64,000 nt of DNA from Stratiolaelaps scimitus (GCA_019614645.1 JABWDB010000006.1:3286001-3350000); one strand, 5' to 3'. Counted from the stretch's first letter, positions 24,801 to 34,612 are shown. Notes: generated by a model not told the origin, from the letters alone. Numbers and translations are program-made.

Positions 24801-27800
24801 TCATTGGATGCTTCTCCGTCTGTAGCAGCGTTTCGTAATGTATCTGATGGGCTAAAAGTATAGTTTGAGTAGCAATGTTAATTCCTCGTTATTATTACCG
24901 CTTCTAAAGTAATAGCGGAAACTGGCCGCTTTTAATCTCATTTTTCTAATGTATATACATATCAATCTATACGTATACATGTATATTGTGCAGCATACAT
25001 TTTACTCAAAATCCTTGTTTATATACAGCACAGATTGTATTGTGTGAATCATCGCTGGACCTTTCTCGTATCCGACTTCCTATCGATTCTCTGTCTGTCT
25101 GTTTGTCTGGTCTGTCGGTCTGTCTGTGTCCCGCTCTCCCCCTCGAACGCGCACTGTCTAAATCTGCTCCAGTCGTCTCATGTTCCTATAATACAATAGC
25201 CTCGATTCGAATTCACAACGCTGTCAGTCGTCGTGGACAAAGTGGCTTCCTCGCGCTCACTCGTCTCTCTCTCTACCTCCCTCCCCTCTCTATCTGCCCT
25301 TTTTCATCCTCTATTTGGGATGTCCTATCGGAGGTGTAACCTCTTACATGCCAGCAGGACCCCTCTACCCTTTGCTTTGGCTTCAAGGTGACGCTGTTTC
25401 GGCGCCAGCGCTCGTGCTGATTATAATGGTCGTGTACAATAGTCGTCGTAGTAGTAGTAGTACTATTATAGACAGGCTCAAGGGGTCCAAGAGGCGCAAT
25501 GTGATGTACAGGATGCATCCCTTCTGCCGCCGCCGCCCTTGCCCCTTTGTACATGCCATCTGTCGACCGCATCGCTCGCTTGCTCTCTCCCTCCCTCCGT
25601 CATTGATTGACTGACTACGAGTTTGCACCCGCATTCGACGCGTCGTCGTAGCACGACGGCGGGCGGCCATGCGGGCCCATGGCATGGCTATACGCATAGT
25701 GTCCGTACTGTAGTATATTGATATTCGATGCTTCCTTCTCCAACCGCCGCTGCTGCTGGTGCTCTTCCGCTTCTTCCTCACGGGTGCTTCTACGGATAGC
25801 GTCAATACTGTCTATGTACAATGGTGCTGGTAGTGGCAATAGTATGTAGTTCGGAGAGAGAGAAAGAGAGAGAGAGTCACTATCGTAGACAGGCGGCTTA
25901 CGCATACATACGACTCGATGGCTGCCAGCTGAGGCGAACAATAGCTGTTCTGCTGGCGTACACAGCACGTACGGTCGACTCCGCCTCGCTCGTGGGCCGA
26001 TGAGAACAACGAAACATCGGGAAAGCCGAGCAATATGTGGCCAGAGCATTCTTCGTCGTCGCGACCGGCGTGCGGAGTTCAAGCCGAAATTTTAGCCACG
26101 CACCGGTTCACCCGGAGCTCCCTCAGGGGGACTCACGAACGCACTGGGGTGAGAAACAAACGCCGTAAAACGCAGCATTTAATCAAGCTTGAAAATGATC
26201 TCCCGTACCGTTTGCTGCTGGGCGGTGGCGTTAGCGTTAACCCAGACCAGCATGGAGATCGACTGCTATGTGCAGATCCCTGTTCGCTGCGGAAGCGAAC
26301 CAGGGAACTCTGACGGGTGGAAGAGCTTGGGGCTGCTGCCGATAGAGTTTGGAAAGTAGCTCGTCGTTGATCGACGACGACACCAAAATAACAAGAAGGT
26401 TTGTGTTTATGTGTGAGTGGATGAAAAAAAAAGGCTTCTCGCTGCCAGCACACCTATCTGTCGCATCTCCTCCGCTTGTGGCGGAATACGCATACGAACA
26501 CCGTGCGCCGAATCTCTAAATACGATGCGATGCTGTTTTGCTCTCCTTGCGACAACGCGATTCTTTAATATACCGTTCCGTCGATATTCATGCACGTCGC
26601 CAAATACGCGGCACGAGCCACGAAATTGTCGTCTATCTATGATGGTATTGATACGCATTCCACAATCTCTGTCGACCTCGGCGAGCTTTTCAGTTCCGTG
26701 TCTCAGCGCGCTTCTCGGGGAGGATCCGTGCTCAATCCGGCATCGGTGTAAGCGCATCTGCTAGACATCCGCTGGTGTATGTCGCGCGTGAGCTTCTGCT
26801 ACGGATCGTCCTCACTGACGAAATCCACGATAAAATAGCGCTCTTCTCAATGCCACGTAACTTTATAGTAGTCACATTCCAGAGTGGTGATTTTGTCATA
26901 AAAAAAAAGAAGAAGAGCTACGCTGTAGCAAGAAACCTGCCGCTCTATGCATTTTGCTTTGTATAAGCTCGCGTTGGCTATTGCAAAAATATCTTCAGAG
27001 CAAAAGGAGTGAAGGACAAAGTCAACAAGCGATTGACTGACGGCGGCGGCGGCGGCGACGACAACAAACTCGTTTTTTGAACTCTGTGAAACTGTCTATG
27101 TAATGAATGCTGCATCCCTTGAAGTGCATGTAATTACGTTATTGACCTGACCCCCTCTATAATGCTTTTTTCTCGCTTAGCTGACCCTCGGAACGCTATC
27201 CCCGACAGGTCTGGCACCCGTCAAATTCAATATATATATATATATAAAACTACACTCGGGTCGATTGTATGACATTCTCTCATAAAAAAAAGCCTAACAG
27301 AAACAATATGAAAACTATACTTTATTTAAAAATATGTCTCCGGCCAACAGTTGGGATGCTGGGACATATTGCTCAGCTGTTTGAAATGCGCCGTGCACGC
27401 ATCAACCGAAATGGCTCAAATGTGTGGAATCTGGAGAAAAGACTAGCTTGGACCGGAACAAGATTATATGAGACGATGTTCAAGAATAACACTATCAAGC
27501 TTTTTCCGCAATTAGAATACATTAAGCTTCACATCGTTACGTCAACTCTTCTCGAAACAATGCCCATCAGGTTATACTCTATATAATTGTTTCACTCGTG
27601 AAACACCTGCCAGAGTATGCAGCCGCTTCATAGAGATATGGTTTCGAATCGGCGGCAGAGCTCAGAATTGAGTCTCATTTTTCGGTCTGTACGCCTCAAA
27701 TATACAGATACCGACACATAATATACACATGCTACCTACCGTCGAGTAGCTGCTTAGTTGAACAGTTGCTCTGACAACCCATGCGAGAGTGACAACATTA

Positions 27801-30800
27801 CGCAAGTATTCTCTTGTCTTCATCAGGGAAGAATTCCGAAACTCGAGCCCATCGGCTTTCTCGGCTATGAACGAGCTAAACGAAGAGCTACAAACTCGGC
27901 TGTCAATGCTGAGGGGCCAACGAGAGCAGGACCAGCACAGGCATGCCGCGCAAGCCAGTGGAAATGGTAGAGATCCGCAGGGGGTCTCAGCGGACCCCGC
28001 GGTGACGGGGACCCCAAGGCGCCGCAAACTACCCCCGTCCACGGTTTATACGTACATCACACCGGAGAGCAACCCTCAGGAGGTTCGAGAGTGGATGGTT
28101 GACAAGGGGTTCGAACCCGCGTAAGTATCAACATGCAGCTCTGTCCACAAACGTATTCTTTGCCATCGCGGAACGTGGCGGTTAGTTGATTGTCATATTG
28201 TAATTAACGAATCAATTTGTTATCGTCAATCGTCGGGCTGCGTATCTACTGATCCATGTTGCGAAACTCAAAATCGCGACGTACGATGCTGGGACTATGG
28301 ACTCTCATGCTGTCGCACAATGGGAGACTTTCTAACTCTGAAACGCCTTATTTAGACAATATATCATACATGTATATTTAATTGGGAAACAGATAACACT
28401 GTGCAGCGAACCAGTGATGTTTCTACGATAATATTTCTTTCATATATATTCCTATTTGCGTTTTGTTATACAAGACGGCGTATGTACATATGCCTCAGAT
28501 TGATAGTATATTATGGCATTATATCAAGTTCGCTACCACACCAAAAATAGGTATGCTACCGGTATTTGCAGTATTATGCTAATGCAATCCTTTCGGCTTC
28601 GTCCGGGAAACTCTCCTTCACGATAGTTCGCCCGCTGCTCCTGTGACTGCGATGGGAACTTTCATTACATTGGCTGTTTATGCGTGGGCATACCGTTGGG
28701 CATACTAGATCTCTGCCGGTCTCATTGCTGTCTTGGCCGAGGCAAGACTCGGAACGACTGGCTACGGATCCGATGAAGTCGGACAACGTCCAGCTTCCAG
28801 CCTCTACCCCACAGTACGACTGAACTGGCGAAAGGCTCCCTGTCTCACGTCGTTTCATCAGCAGACTTTACCATAGAATCTTATTACCGTCAACAACGTG
28901 CCCCTGCTGAACATTAAAAGGTGTTTTTGCCTCAATGAATACCCTCAACGCAGCCTTCTGGCGTTACCGCTGCTGTGGTTTCATTGTATGATCACATTAT
29001 CATACTAAAATCCGGTGACCTTCTGTTGATAGGGAGTATTTTGTAAGGCGATAGCACGGACAACGAGCACTGCTCGGCGGGGAGTCCTCGAAAATCAGTG
29101 ACTTCACAGAATAAGTCGGTCGTAGTGCAGAGACGGCTTTACTCACTGGTGTCTGATCGAAACCACGAGAGGGACAGAGTGGCTCAGTATAGAATCGAAT
29201 ATACTATTCTGAGTTCGCACAATGAACTCAATGGCGAACACATTAAATGGAGCCAATGGCATTTGACTGAGGAACTTAAGAGATTTGGCTGAAGTCGCTG
29301 AGAATTTATATAATAGTAGAATAACTCAGATTCTAGGGTCGGCACCATTTATAGCCGCCGCGATGTATGGGAGCACATGAAAATCGAAGCTTACATAAAA
29401 TACTTCGCTGAGCGGGACGCGACGTAAATTTCGGTCGGTGAACAGAACTCTAAGAGCAAAAGTAGCATCTCTCAACCCAGAGAAGATGTCGAGCATCTTA
29501 GTATTAGTACGACTTATATTAGTTAAATGAATTCATTGATTTTCATGCGGTTCACTTGTTGGTCTCACACCAGCGAATGAAGCGTGCAACAAATTAAGAG
29601 TGTAACCAATGAGTTATATATATATATCCCGTGTCTGCTGATAATAAGAATAGACCTGAGACCATCACCAGTGGAATATATATATATATATATAATATAT
29701 ATATATATATCGAAGTCGACGCTCAGGTTTCTGTATTCAGAAGTAGTGGACTGCCATATTTGCAAGTGCAAGTGCGAACGTCCATTATCCGTTGATGAAA
29801 GCAGACCGAGGGAACAGATGAAGAAATTGTGTCGTAATATTCTACCATCGCACTTACAGCCACGTTGAGAGGCTCAGCGTTTCGCAAGCACTGGACTCTT
29901 CAAGAGTCTTAAATAGGTGGCCAGCTTCACGGCGAAGCATAACCGTCGATATTTGATTCACATCACTGAGTCATACGACATATAAATTAATTTATTTAAT
30001 TATTTTCTCAGCATCTGCACGCTTCTCAATCATCATTTACGAAAGTCCCATTGACATTACTCATTTTCACATCTTCTCTATCGTCCACGACGCGCGACTG
30101 TCGAGGGCGGCGGCGACGACGGTCTGCATTAACACGTATTCAGTAAATACGGGAGCAACGAAGTTCTAATAAGTTCATATCGTCTGTTGCAGTCTGTCTA
30201 TGAAATGCTCGTCACGAGTAGAGCATATCAGATTAAATGTACTTCTGAATATAACTATCTCAACAGACGACGCTGCTCTAGACCTATCTAGGAAATGGTG
30301 CCTTCTGCGAATTCTATGGGGGCCGTCCGAGCATCAGGCCAAATAGGCCTGTGACAGTGCTGAATCCTACGTCGCTGCCGGAGATTAGGTTTCAGTTAAT
30401 TATTACCAGTTGAGCATTCACAATTTGATCTACTAAGCCGGTCCACAGCGGGCTTGGTTGTCAATAGACAGCCTGTCTAGCCAGCAAATATGGTTCAAAG
30501 CTGTATCTGATTGGACCGAACTCCGATGCTTTGGTGGACTGACAAACATCCTGTTGAATATGTATAAACAACCTGTTGATGTATACTCGCTCCATGCAGA
30601 CGATCATCTCCGAATTGTAAAGGCTCCTTAAGAATACTTAAGGCCGCGTGATGCTATTGATGTTTACAGTTATGTTAGAAAACCTCTAGATGGACGGAAT
30701 GATAGGTCAAGCTAGTTAAGAGCTACTAATATATATATATATATATATATATATAAGAACTTGCTTAACATTTTGAGAACATGTATATGTATTATAATAC

Positions 30801-33800
30801 AGAATATGAACACAGAAATATAGAACCAAACAATATCGAATAAGGCGTTCCCGCGCGGTAGATTTCAATTTAGGGTAGATTTCAGTATACCCACTCTCTA
30901 CCCCTTTACACGTTTGTCATACGAGGCTCACATACAAACTACATAGTTTACTGCGAGTCAATAGTACCTCTGGCCGGCGCCTTACCGATGCGTGAGTGTT
31001 TGCTGCTGTTGCTCGCCGCTATCGCGATAGATATCGTATTCCGGTGGTTCGGCGGATACGTGAACATTTGTATCCAGCATTCACCCCTATTTCTACTCTG
31101 AACCAGATGCGACCCAGCCACTGTGTTCCGACACTTCAAACAAAGGGGCAGCTTGCTATTTCTCAAGCAAGAAACGGGCCCGCGTGCTCGAAAACTATAT
31201 CAAACACTCTAGCTAAGGGCGGACACACGAGAGCGCTACCGCGGTGGCCGCTACGGCAGCAGAGGCAGCATTTTACGTCGCCGGAGCGGCAGTTGCGGTG
31301 TGTTCTCGCTGCCGAACGGAAGATCCAAAAACAAATACTGAAGCTCTACTCTTCCCGGCTCACAATGGCACTGTGCAAATACACCACAACGAACGAAAAC
31401 CTCTTATCCTAGCCAGCATCGAGATATCGGCAGCCAGCTGCTCTTTCGTGCTTCCACTTGTGCATCAATCGAATTTACCCCGCCATAGGAAGGTGGGCTA
31501 ACACGTTGCTTGTTTGATACAGATGTGGTATAGCTCACGTTGACAGGGTTTCTCGATCATGGCTCGTCTCTGTCGACAGTTCACTGGCCCATACGGACAG
31601 CAAAAATCTCACGTGCGACCAAGTCAGAATACCGACAATGTCCGACACACTCGTGCAATTAATAACCAGGCTTAGACTGGTCGTTCGAACATCCCGATAA
31701 CCATTCGTCAACCGTTGTCCTGCGTAGCGTCAATGAGCAGACGCGCCGATATAAACGCGTCGATCGTAGGACCCTTGAGACGACCAGCCCTTGGTATCGG
31801 CTACGCACTGAGAACGTTCGAGCGTTGAAAAGCCCAAGACCGATCTGTATTCAGCACGGGAAGTTCTTCGAGAGAGCGGATAGATTCCGTCTCCCCATTT
31901 CAGTCGTATCGGCTGGAGCCCGTTGGTGAGGCAAAATGAATAAAAAGCGACCTTGAGATATTATGGATAGGTGTCCGTAGAGAGACCGGCAAGTGCCGGC
32001 GATATCTGTTTCGAGAACTCTGTAACCTATCGTTACGAAGGCGACGTCGAATAGAGAGCGTTTGTTAGTTGGCGCACCCCATCCTGAGAGTTCTGATGAA
32101 ACGGAGCCCGATAGGAGAACGCTGAAGAGTAACCGAAACGTAACCCAGCGTGGCAGGGCATACAGTATAATAGAAGGACACTCGAGCGGGAGAAGTATCT
32201 ACGAAACGCGCTCGCGGCGCCCCACCATTGAATGCTTGTTGTAGATTAGGTCTATCCATTGAAATGGTGAAGCCAATGGAATGTCTAATTGCCTACAGTT
32301 AGATACGCCTCTACTCGGGCCTGTTCGAGTGAGTGTTTCGCGATACGTTTCGACCTATGAGTGTACTCGTTCGTACCATGTGTGCAGTAGCCAGTGCGAA
32401 TTGCCGATGTCATTAGAGGGTAGCGCTCCAATACAATCATCTCTCCTGCTTGATGGTACAGGCAGCATACTAGGTGCCCTATTATGAGACGTCCTCTGCT
32501 GGCGAGAGGCGCCATTGGTTAAACTCGAGTAAAGCTCAGATCGCGTTGCTGTTCCCAGAATGTAAAATGGATGACGTACGTCAGCGGGTGGTAGATAGAG
32601 AAGTACAGTATACTCAAGCGAAGCTACGTAAAAGGTATGATAAAAGATTGCACTATTTCCACGGGAACGATGCATTCAGCTAACGGACCACGATTGTGCC
32701 ATAAATAAGCACTCGTCTGTTCTATAAATAGAAGCAGCTGGGGACAGGAAGTCGGGATAGTTGGGAACAGGATGTCATGTCTACCTGACGATTTTACAAT
32801 ATAGTATATGTAAGATGTCGGTAACTGGTAACTCCATGTCAAACCATCAAGATCCGGGGTAGGCATATATGCTCCGTTATTAGTGCTACAGTGCTAATGT
32901 TGACCTAGCTATTATATAATAGTAAATGGAGAACGTGTTCACGTGAGTCAATCAATTTTCAACGCGGTAGCCTGTACGGCTAAGTGGCTGGCTGTAAAAA
33001 GCCGAACGCCGCAGTTCGAGGCCCGCGACCTGGTGACACATAAAAAGGATTATGAATGCATTGTAAAATTGCAGTTCCTTTAAAAAAACCGATAAAACTT
33101 TATCATGCTCATTCATATCACCTTTATGAGATGTTCAAAAACCTTCTTCTGGAAAAATAGGCATCTGATACAAGTAATTGCGAAATTTCTGGTGCTGAGT
33201 GCTTTCAGTCTCCGGGATACACAATCGTAACTGGGTATATGTATTCTGTCACTATTGCAGTACCGTTGAAGCCTGTCGAGGCCGGTCAGGTGAGCAGATG
33301 TTTATGCTGACTGCTGAGGAACTCGCTGGTCATCCACGGATGACACGGGAAGAGCTGCGTAAACTAATGAGTCACCTGACAGTGCAGAAGAACCTTTGTG
33401 GGGTGAGTACCCTATACCGCGCGCTAGATACGTAGTGTTCACGTAAAGAAACGTCACATAATATAATTCCATGCAAAAAATAAACGTGAACACAACACCC
33501 TGCAGTATTTCTGTGCGGCATTCTCGTGTGAAATAGAAGAACAGCAGGTTGGAACGGGGCCATTTTTATATCGATATACAAAAAAGATAACCCTGATTAT
33601 TAAACAAATTACCATTGTACTGTTTGCATTACGTTCGCGCAGTATAAGCCTAGCGACGGTGGTTTAGAGGAGCTTTTACGGCGGCGTAAGAACCTTGTCG
33701 ACACCGCGGGAACATCAGACGAGCTGATGAGTCCTGAGGGAGACTCGAGTCAATCGGCGAGTGAGCTCCTGAAAATAAGAGAAGTTAAAGGCGAACAGTC

Positions 33801-34604
33801 TATCCGTGTCCATTGCGCCCCGACACCTCCACCAAAGCCGCGTGGCCATATCGTATACATGTCGTCGAAGGACGACACAGTTTCGCTACACTCAAAAGGT
33901 TAGCTGGCTATTGTGTCGCGTATATTTTTGTTCATTTATTTCTATATTCGAATATAGACCACAGCTGATCGCACCGATGAATGTGAAGTGTTCAAAATGT
34001 ATATGTTCTATCTACCGAGCGAGCTAGTATGGATGGAGCGTGGGGGAAAACCAGCCAGAAATCGTTTAGGCCCAAAAGTGCTGCGGACAAAAAGCACCCC
34101 GTGCCGACAAAATGTCCAGGCCACTCCCACCTATGTCCTCTAATGTTCAACTAACACGGCTTCGTTGCTCCTTCTTTTTTGTGCGCTGTTTTTGCTGTAG
34201 ATTCAGAAGAGATGTTAGGCGAAAGTGGGCGTAACTCTCCAACGTCTGTCAGCAGTTCGTTTGCCTTCAGCTCGGGTACGATGAAGAGTGTCCTCGACTC
34301 AAAAGAGTCCGTCGACTCCCTCGAGGCCACATCCAAGGACAAACATGTTAAGGACCCGAAGGACAAGATGGACGATGTGTCGTCGACGGCTAAAGAGACT
34401 GCTGCCGCGGCTGTTGGCCGTGGTGGTAACAGTGGCGGCGGCGGCGGCGGCGATGGTGGCGGTTTCGCGGCGCTGACCAGACCTCCGCAAATTCACGTTG
34501 AGGAGATCCAGGAAGTGAGGGCAGAAATTCACAAAGTGGACGAAGGCCCCGCCATCGAGGTGCGCATTGAGCAGGACGACGATCGAGAAGAAACGCGAAT
34601 GTAA
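4049..34604 (+). CDS. EPS8: EPS8 homologue (actin/Rac signalling adaptor), 15 exons, 5' partial
   Basis: EPS8 family proteins cap and bundle actin filaments and, with ABI1 and SOS1, activate Rac at the cell cortex. Coding exons: 4049-4222, 4819-5335, 5851-6175, 7363-7483, 8879-9082, 10956-11069, 11318-11458, 13038-13164, 22156-22606, 23029-23280, 24009-24392, 27827-28120, 33261-33402, 33643-33898, 34201-34604. All introns are GT-AG, every phase joins, and the sum is 3906 nt (1301 codons plus stop). In the visible protein, residues about 1-20 are the end of the PTB region, about 180-340 the EPS8 helical domain, about 458-516 the SH3 domain, about 1010-1082 the SAM-like effector domain. Vertebrate EPS8 is about 820 residues; this one is much longer, mainly from exons 22156-24392. 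The start codon and most of the PTB domain are not visible, presumably upstream of base 1. Family assignment is firm; isoforms are unknown. Confidence 0.93.
4223..4818 (+). other. EPS8 intron, 596 bp
   Basis: AT-rich intron with a short TTA repeat near 4248-4265 and an A/T-rich tract at about 4611-4650. Nothing else was seen. Confidence 0.75.
4819..5335 (+). CDS. EPS8: EPS8 exon: poly-Gln linker and start of helical domain
   Basis: The acceptor is TTCGTAG; the donor is GGGAG|GTGAGA. Starts in phase 0, ends in phase 1. A Ser-rich start leads into a His/Gln tract encoded by an imperfect CAG repeat (about 4937-4990). The last 50 codons carry the strongest match of the gene to EPS8: DVAILNHCFDDIERFIARLQ, then a Lys-rich stretch KRRKGKKNGSK, as in vertebrate EPS8. 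The CAG tract may vary in length between individuals. Confidence 0.92.
4937..4990 (+). repeat. CAG/CAA repeat coding for poly-glutamine in EPS8
   Basis: About a dozen consecutive Gln codons, mostly CAG with two CAA, followed by Pro-Gln alternation. It lies in the linker between the PTB region and the helical domain. Confidence 0.85.
5336..5850 (+). other. EPS8 intron, 515 bp, with a foldback element
   Basis: The donor is GTGAGA; the acceptor is ACGATTTCAG. About a third of the intron is the inverted-repeat element at 5385-5557. Confidence 0.8.
5385..5557. repeat. Foldback element with long inverted arms
   Basis: The left end GGTACCGGGTTGAACGCAA (5385-5403) is matched in reverse complement by TTGCGTTCAACCCTGTACC (5539-5557) with one mismatch. 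The inner arms, a TA-rich tract, then a match around GTATAGCGGGATACTC, also pair, and a smaller hairpin is nested inside. No coding capacity. Probably a MITE or foldback repeat. Confidence 0.75.
5851..6175 (+). CDS. EPS8: EPS8 exon: core of the helical domain
   Basis: Joins the previous exon in phase 1 to make MGEGLLSMRAKPPP, as in vertebrate EPS8. It continues through FKLSFNLLAKLRNHIHDP, ELIHFLFTPLAVIV and ends at LWRSLGDAWSVPR. This is the most conserved block of the gene. The donor is CCAAG|GTAAGC, phase 2. Confidence 0.95.
6176..7362 (+). other. EPS8 intron, 1187 bp
   Basis: No coding signal. It holds an imperfect hairpin at about 6426-6479 whose 14-bp arms read TCCCAACAAAATCA and its reverse complement. 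Confidence 0.75.
7363..7483 (+). CDS. EPS8: EPS8 exon: Trp-rich segment after the helical domain
   Basis: The acceptor is TTTAACAG; the donor is GAG|GTATGT. With the preceding codon it reads RDQWKNYEDTYQPVFTDGW, equivalent to the vertebrate EPS8 segment that runs from an Arg-x-x-Trp to a Gly-Trp-Glu-Pro motif. Ends in phase 0. Confidence 0.93.
7484..8878 (+). other. EPS8 intron, 1395 bp, with tRNA-like repeat and a coding-like block
   Basis: Contains the tRNA-like sequence at about 7761-7833, a pyrimidine-rich stretch after it, and a GC-rich block at about 7980-8630 with coding-like codon choice but no recognised homology. The acceptor is TTTATTCTCTAG. Confidence 0.7.
7761..7833 (+). repeat. 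tRNA-like sequence (degenerate tRNA or SINE head)
   Basis: An A box TGGTCTAGTGG at 7768-7778 and a B box GTTCAAGTC at 7813-7821 fit the RNA polymerase III consensus, and their 45-bp spacing is that of a tRNA gene. The acceptor arms pair poorly and the anticodon arm is imperfect, so it is not called a working tRNA. Confidence 0.45.
8879..9082 (+). CDS. EPS8: EPS8 exon: linker before the SH3 domain
   Basis: Sixty-eight codons, phase 0 at both ends; acceptor TTCTCTAG, donor CAG|GTACGG. Ser-, Arg- and Glu-rich, with a terminal FERQQ like the Arg-Gln-Gln region of vertebrate EPS8 linkers. Assigned by position, phase and codon use more than by strong similarity. Confidence 0.82.
9083..10955 (+). 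other. EPS8 intron, 1873 bp
   Basis: No conserved coding or RNA signal was recognised. The acceptor is ACTCATGTGCAG. Confidence 0.7.
10956..11069 (+). CDS. EPS8: EPS8 exon: first half of SH3 domain
   Basis: Thirty-eight codons, phase 0 at both ends, between TGTGCAG and GAG|GTGAGA. Contains CVQVMYPRTANNDKELTVIR, the first SH3 strand and RT loop, ending GEYLE. Vertebrate EPS8 has Tyr-Asp-Phe where this has Met-Tyr-Pro. EPS8 SH3 domains bind Pro-x-x-Asp-Tyr motifs such as that of ABI1. Confidence 0.92.
11070..11317 (+). other. EPS8 intron, 248 bp
   Basis: Short intron inside the SH3 domain, with a long pyrimidine-rich acceptor CTGTTCCCCCTCAG. Confidence 0.85.
11318..11458 (+). CDS. EPS8: EPS8 exon: second half of SH3 domain
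   Basis: Forty-seven codons, phase 0 at both ends. Begins VLDDTRKWWKTRNIRGQIGH and continues VPHTIVAP, holding the double Trp of the binding groove and the Val-Pro of the last strand. An Asn/Tyr-rich tail leads into the linker. The donor is CCC|GTACGT. Confidence 0.95.
11459..13037 (+). other. EPS8 intron, 1579 bp, with mariner-type element
   Basis: Contains a (TTA)n tract at about 12007-12041 and a terminal-inverted-repeat element at about 12485-12777. The acceptor is CCCACACAG. Confidence 0.75.
12485..12777. mobile_element. Tc1/mariner-type non-autonomous element (MITE relic)
   Basis: The right end reads TTGCGTGACTTTCCGAACAC then CCTG, followed by TA at 12778-12779. The left end carries the inverted counterpart GGAAAGTCACGCAAC from 12495, with its outermost bases lost. 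About 290 bp; no transposase motif was recognised in the open frame inside. It shares its outer terminus with the element at 15130-15536. Confidence 0.65.
13038..13164 (+). CDS. EPS8: EPS8 exon: linker after SH3 domain
   Basis: Starts in phase 0 after CCCACACAG and ends in phase 1 at AAAG|GTGAAT. Gly/Pro/Ser-rich, ending with the charged segment EWVRRERQGKKG. Reading straight through the donor adds five residues and then a stop, so retention of the intron would give a short C terminus just after the SH3 domain. Confidence 0.85.
15130..15536. mobile_element. Tc1/mariner-type MITE with TA target duplication
   Basis: Begins CAGGGTGTTCGGAAA and ends with the near-perfect inverted copy TTTCCAAACACCCTG; TA lies at both flanks (15128-15129 and 15537-15538), as expected for Tc1/mariner insertion. 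It is 407 bp, too short for a transposase, and no DDE motifs were recognised. Confidence 0.75.
17108..17160. repeat. (TA)n followed by (GAT)n microsatellite
   Basis: About 18 TA units run directly into about five GAT units. Lies in the large EPS8 intron. Confidence 0.9.
17930..18013 (+). CDS. Candidate EPS8 cassette exon (phase 1-1), unproven
   Basis: Preceded by a pyrimidine-rich acceptor ending ATCGTCCAG and followed by CTTCAG|GTAGGA. It is 84 nt, starts with two bases that complete a phase-1 codon and ends in phase 1, so it could be inserted between exons 13038-13164 and 22156-22606 without breaking the frame. The encoded SPPPSSSASGSRKSSG resembles the Ser/Pro linker around it. No homology supports it. 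Confidence 0.35.
21130..21245. repeat. (AAT)n array interrupted by regular AGC units
   Basis: AAT units in blocks of roughly five to nine, separated by single AGC units, followed by AGAGC. The - strand reads as a run of leucines, which is an artefact of the repeat. Confidence 0.9.
21843..21880. repeat. (TA)n microsatellite
   Basis: About 19 uninterrupted TA units in the large EPS8 intron. Confidence 0.9.
22156..22606 (+). CDS. EPS8: EPS8 exon: long linker, part 1
   Basis: The acceptor is TCCCGGCAG; two bases complete the phase-1 codon. The donor is AACAG|GTTAGT, phase 2. The open frame has coding-like GC-rich third positions and encodes a Gly/Ser/His/Arg-rich stretch with no recognised domain. 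It belongs to EPS8 by phase continuity on both sides. The linker is much longer than in vertebrate EPS8. Confidence 0.8.
22607..23028 (+). other. EPS8 intron, 422 bp
   Basis: Contains an open frame of about 80 codons (22654-22899) without recognised homology and a 19-bp palindrome CGAGCTGAGGGTCAGCTCG at 22931-22949, whose 17-bp core recurs at 63170-63186. The acceptor is GTTCTTTAG. Confidence 0.65.
23029..23280 (+). CDS. EPS8: EPS8 exon: long linker, part 2 (His-rich)
   Basis: One base completes the AG|A arginine codon from the previous exon. Ends in phase 2 at a perfect GTAAGT donor. Encodes a Pro/Arg start and a strongly His-rich end (QQHHHGKSHNHH). Exon status rests on splice sites and phase, not on a domain. 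Confidence 0.78.
23281..24008 (+). other. EPS8 intron, 728 bp
   Basis: Has a branch-point-like CTAAC at about 23871 followed by roughly 130 bases with no AG before the acceptor at 24007-24008, a clear AG-exclusion zone that supports the boundary. Confidence 0.7.
24009..24392 (+). CDS. EPS8: EPS8 exon: long linker, part 3 (Ser/Asn-rich)
   Basis: One base completes a GA|C codon; ends in phase 2 at AGTGG|GTAAGC. Begins PSLVIPTPPPLPKW, a proline motif that could bind SH3 domains, then Ser/His/Gly repeats and an Asn/Ser-rich stretch encoded by AAC/AGC runs. This is the last exon of the expanded linker. Confidence 0.83.
24393..27826 (+). other. EPS8 intron, 3434 bp
   Basis: Holds a (TA)n tract at about 24519-24543, a CT-rich block near 25080-25320 and a block at about 25620-26760 with overlapping open frames on both strands. 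None of those frames has recognised homology. The acceptor is CTTGTCTTCATCAG. Confidence 0.7.
27827..28120 (+). CDS. EPS8: EPS8 exon: coiled segment and start of effector domain
   Basis: One base completes a GG|G codon. FSAMNELNEELQTRLSMLRG matches the helix before the vertebrate C-terminal region (Val-Gln-Asp-Glu-Leu-Ile-His-Arg-Leu). Later VYTYITPESNPQEVREWMV opens the SAM-like effector domain that binds actin. The donor is CCCGC|GTAAGT, phase 2. Confidence 0.94.
29676..29710. repeat. (TA)n microsatellite with a one-base phase break
   Basis: Two TA runs joined by TAATAT, in an EPS8 intron. Confidence 0.85.
30729..30755. repeat. (TA)n microsatellite
   Basis: About 13 TA units in an EPS8 intron. 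Confidence 0.85.
32970..33030 (+). repeat. tRNA-like sequence (possible SINE head)
   Basis: An A-box-like CGGCTAAGTGG (32977-32987) and an exact B box GTTCGAGGC (33014-33022), 37 bp apart. A short GGCT/AGCC stem sits where an anticodon arm would be. Too short and imperfect for a functional tRNA. Confidence 0.35.
33261..33402 (+). CDS. EPS8: EPS8 exon: rest of SAM-like effector domain
   Basis: One base completes the codon for Ala after KGFEP, then TVEACRGRSGEQMFMLTAEE, LAGHPRMTREELRKLM and SHLTVQKNLCG. This follows the vertebrate order: Thr-Val-x-x-Leu, Gly-x-Gln-Leu-Phe-x-Leu, and Ser-Gln-Ile-Thr-Val-Gln-Lys. Ends in phase 0 at GG|GTGAGT. Confidence 0.95.
33403..33642 (+). other. EPS8 intron, 240 bp
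   Basis: The shortest EPS8 intron in the window; the acceptor is CGTTCGCGCAG. Confidence 0.85.
33643..33898 (+). CDS. EPS8: EPS8 exon: after effector domain, Pro-rich
   Basis: Begins GGLEELLRRRKNLVDTAG after a short lead, matching the vertebrate Ser-Glu-Leu-Gln-Glu-Ile-Met-Arg-Arg-Arg helix near the C terminus. Later APTPPPKPRGHIVYMSSKDD is a proline motif. Phase 0 start, phase 1 end at AAAAG|GTTAGC. Confidence 0.93.
33899..34200 (+). other. EPS8 intron, 302 bp
   Basis: The last EPS8 intron; the acceptor is a T-rich tract ending TTTTTGCTGTAG. Confidence 0.85.
34201..34604 (+). CDS. EPS8: EPS8 terminal exon, acidic tail with stop
   Basis: Two bases complete a GAT codon, then SEEMLGESGRNSPTSVSSSF, a Ser/Lys-rich part, a Gly run encoded by GGC repeats, and an acidic end EVRIEQDDDREETRM before TAA at 34602-34604. 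It extends beyond the vertebrate C terminus. Assigned by phase, position and codon use. Confidence 0.88.
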
Positions 34605-34612
34605 CGCCGAAC

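Larger units (their letters stand above)
28121..33260 (+). other. EPS8 intron, 5140 bp
   Basis: Splits the SAM-like domain. It contains (TA)n tracts (29676-29710, 30729-30755), a GC-rich block at about 31180-32260, and a tRNA-like sequence at about 32970-33030. No coding homology was recognised. The acceptor is CACTATTGCAG. Confidence 0.7.

Noticed and set aside
26407..26764. Complementary 115-codon frames on both strands
   Set aside because: Shadow frames of one another, with no recognised motif and no fitting splice sites for EPS8 phase 2.
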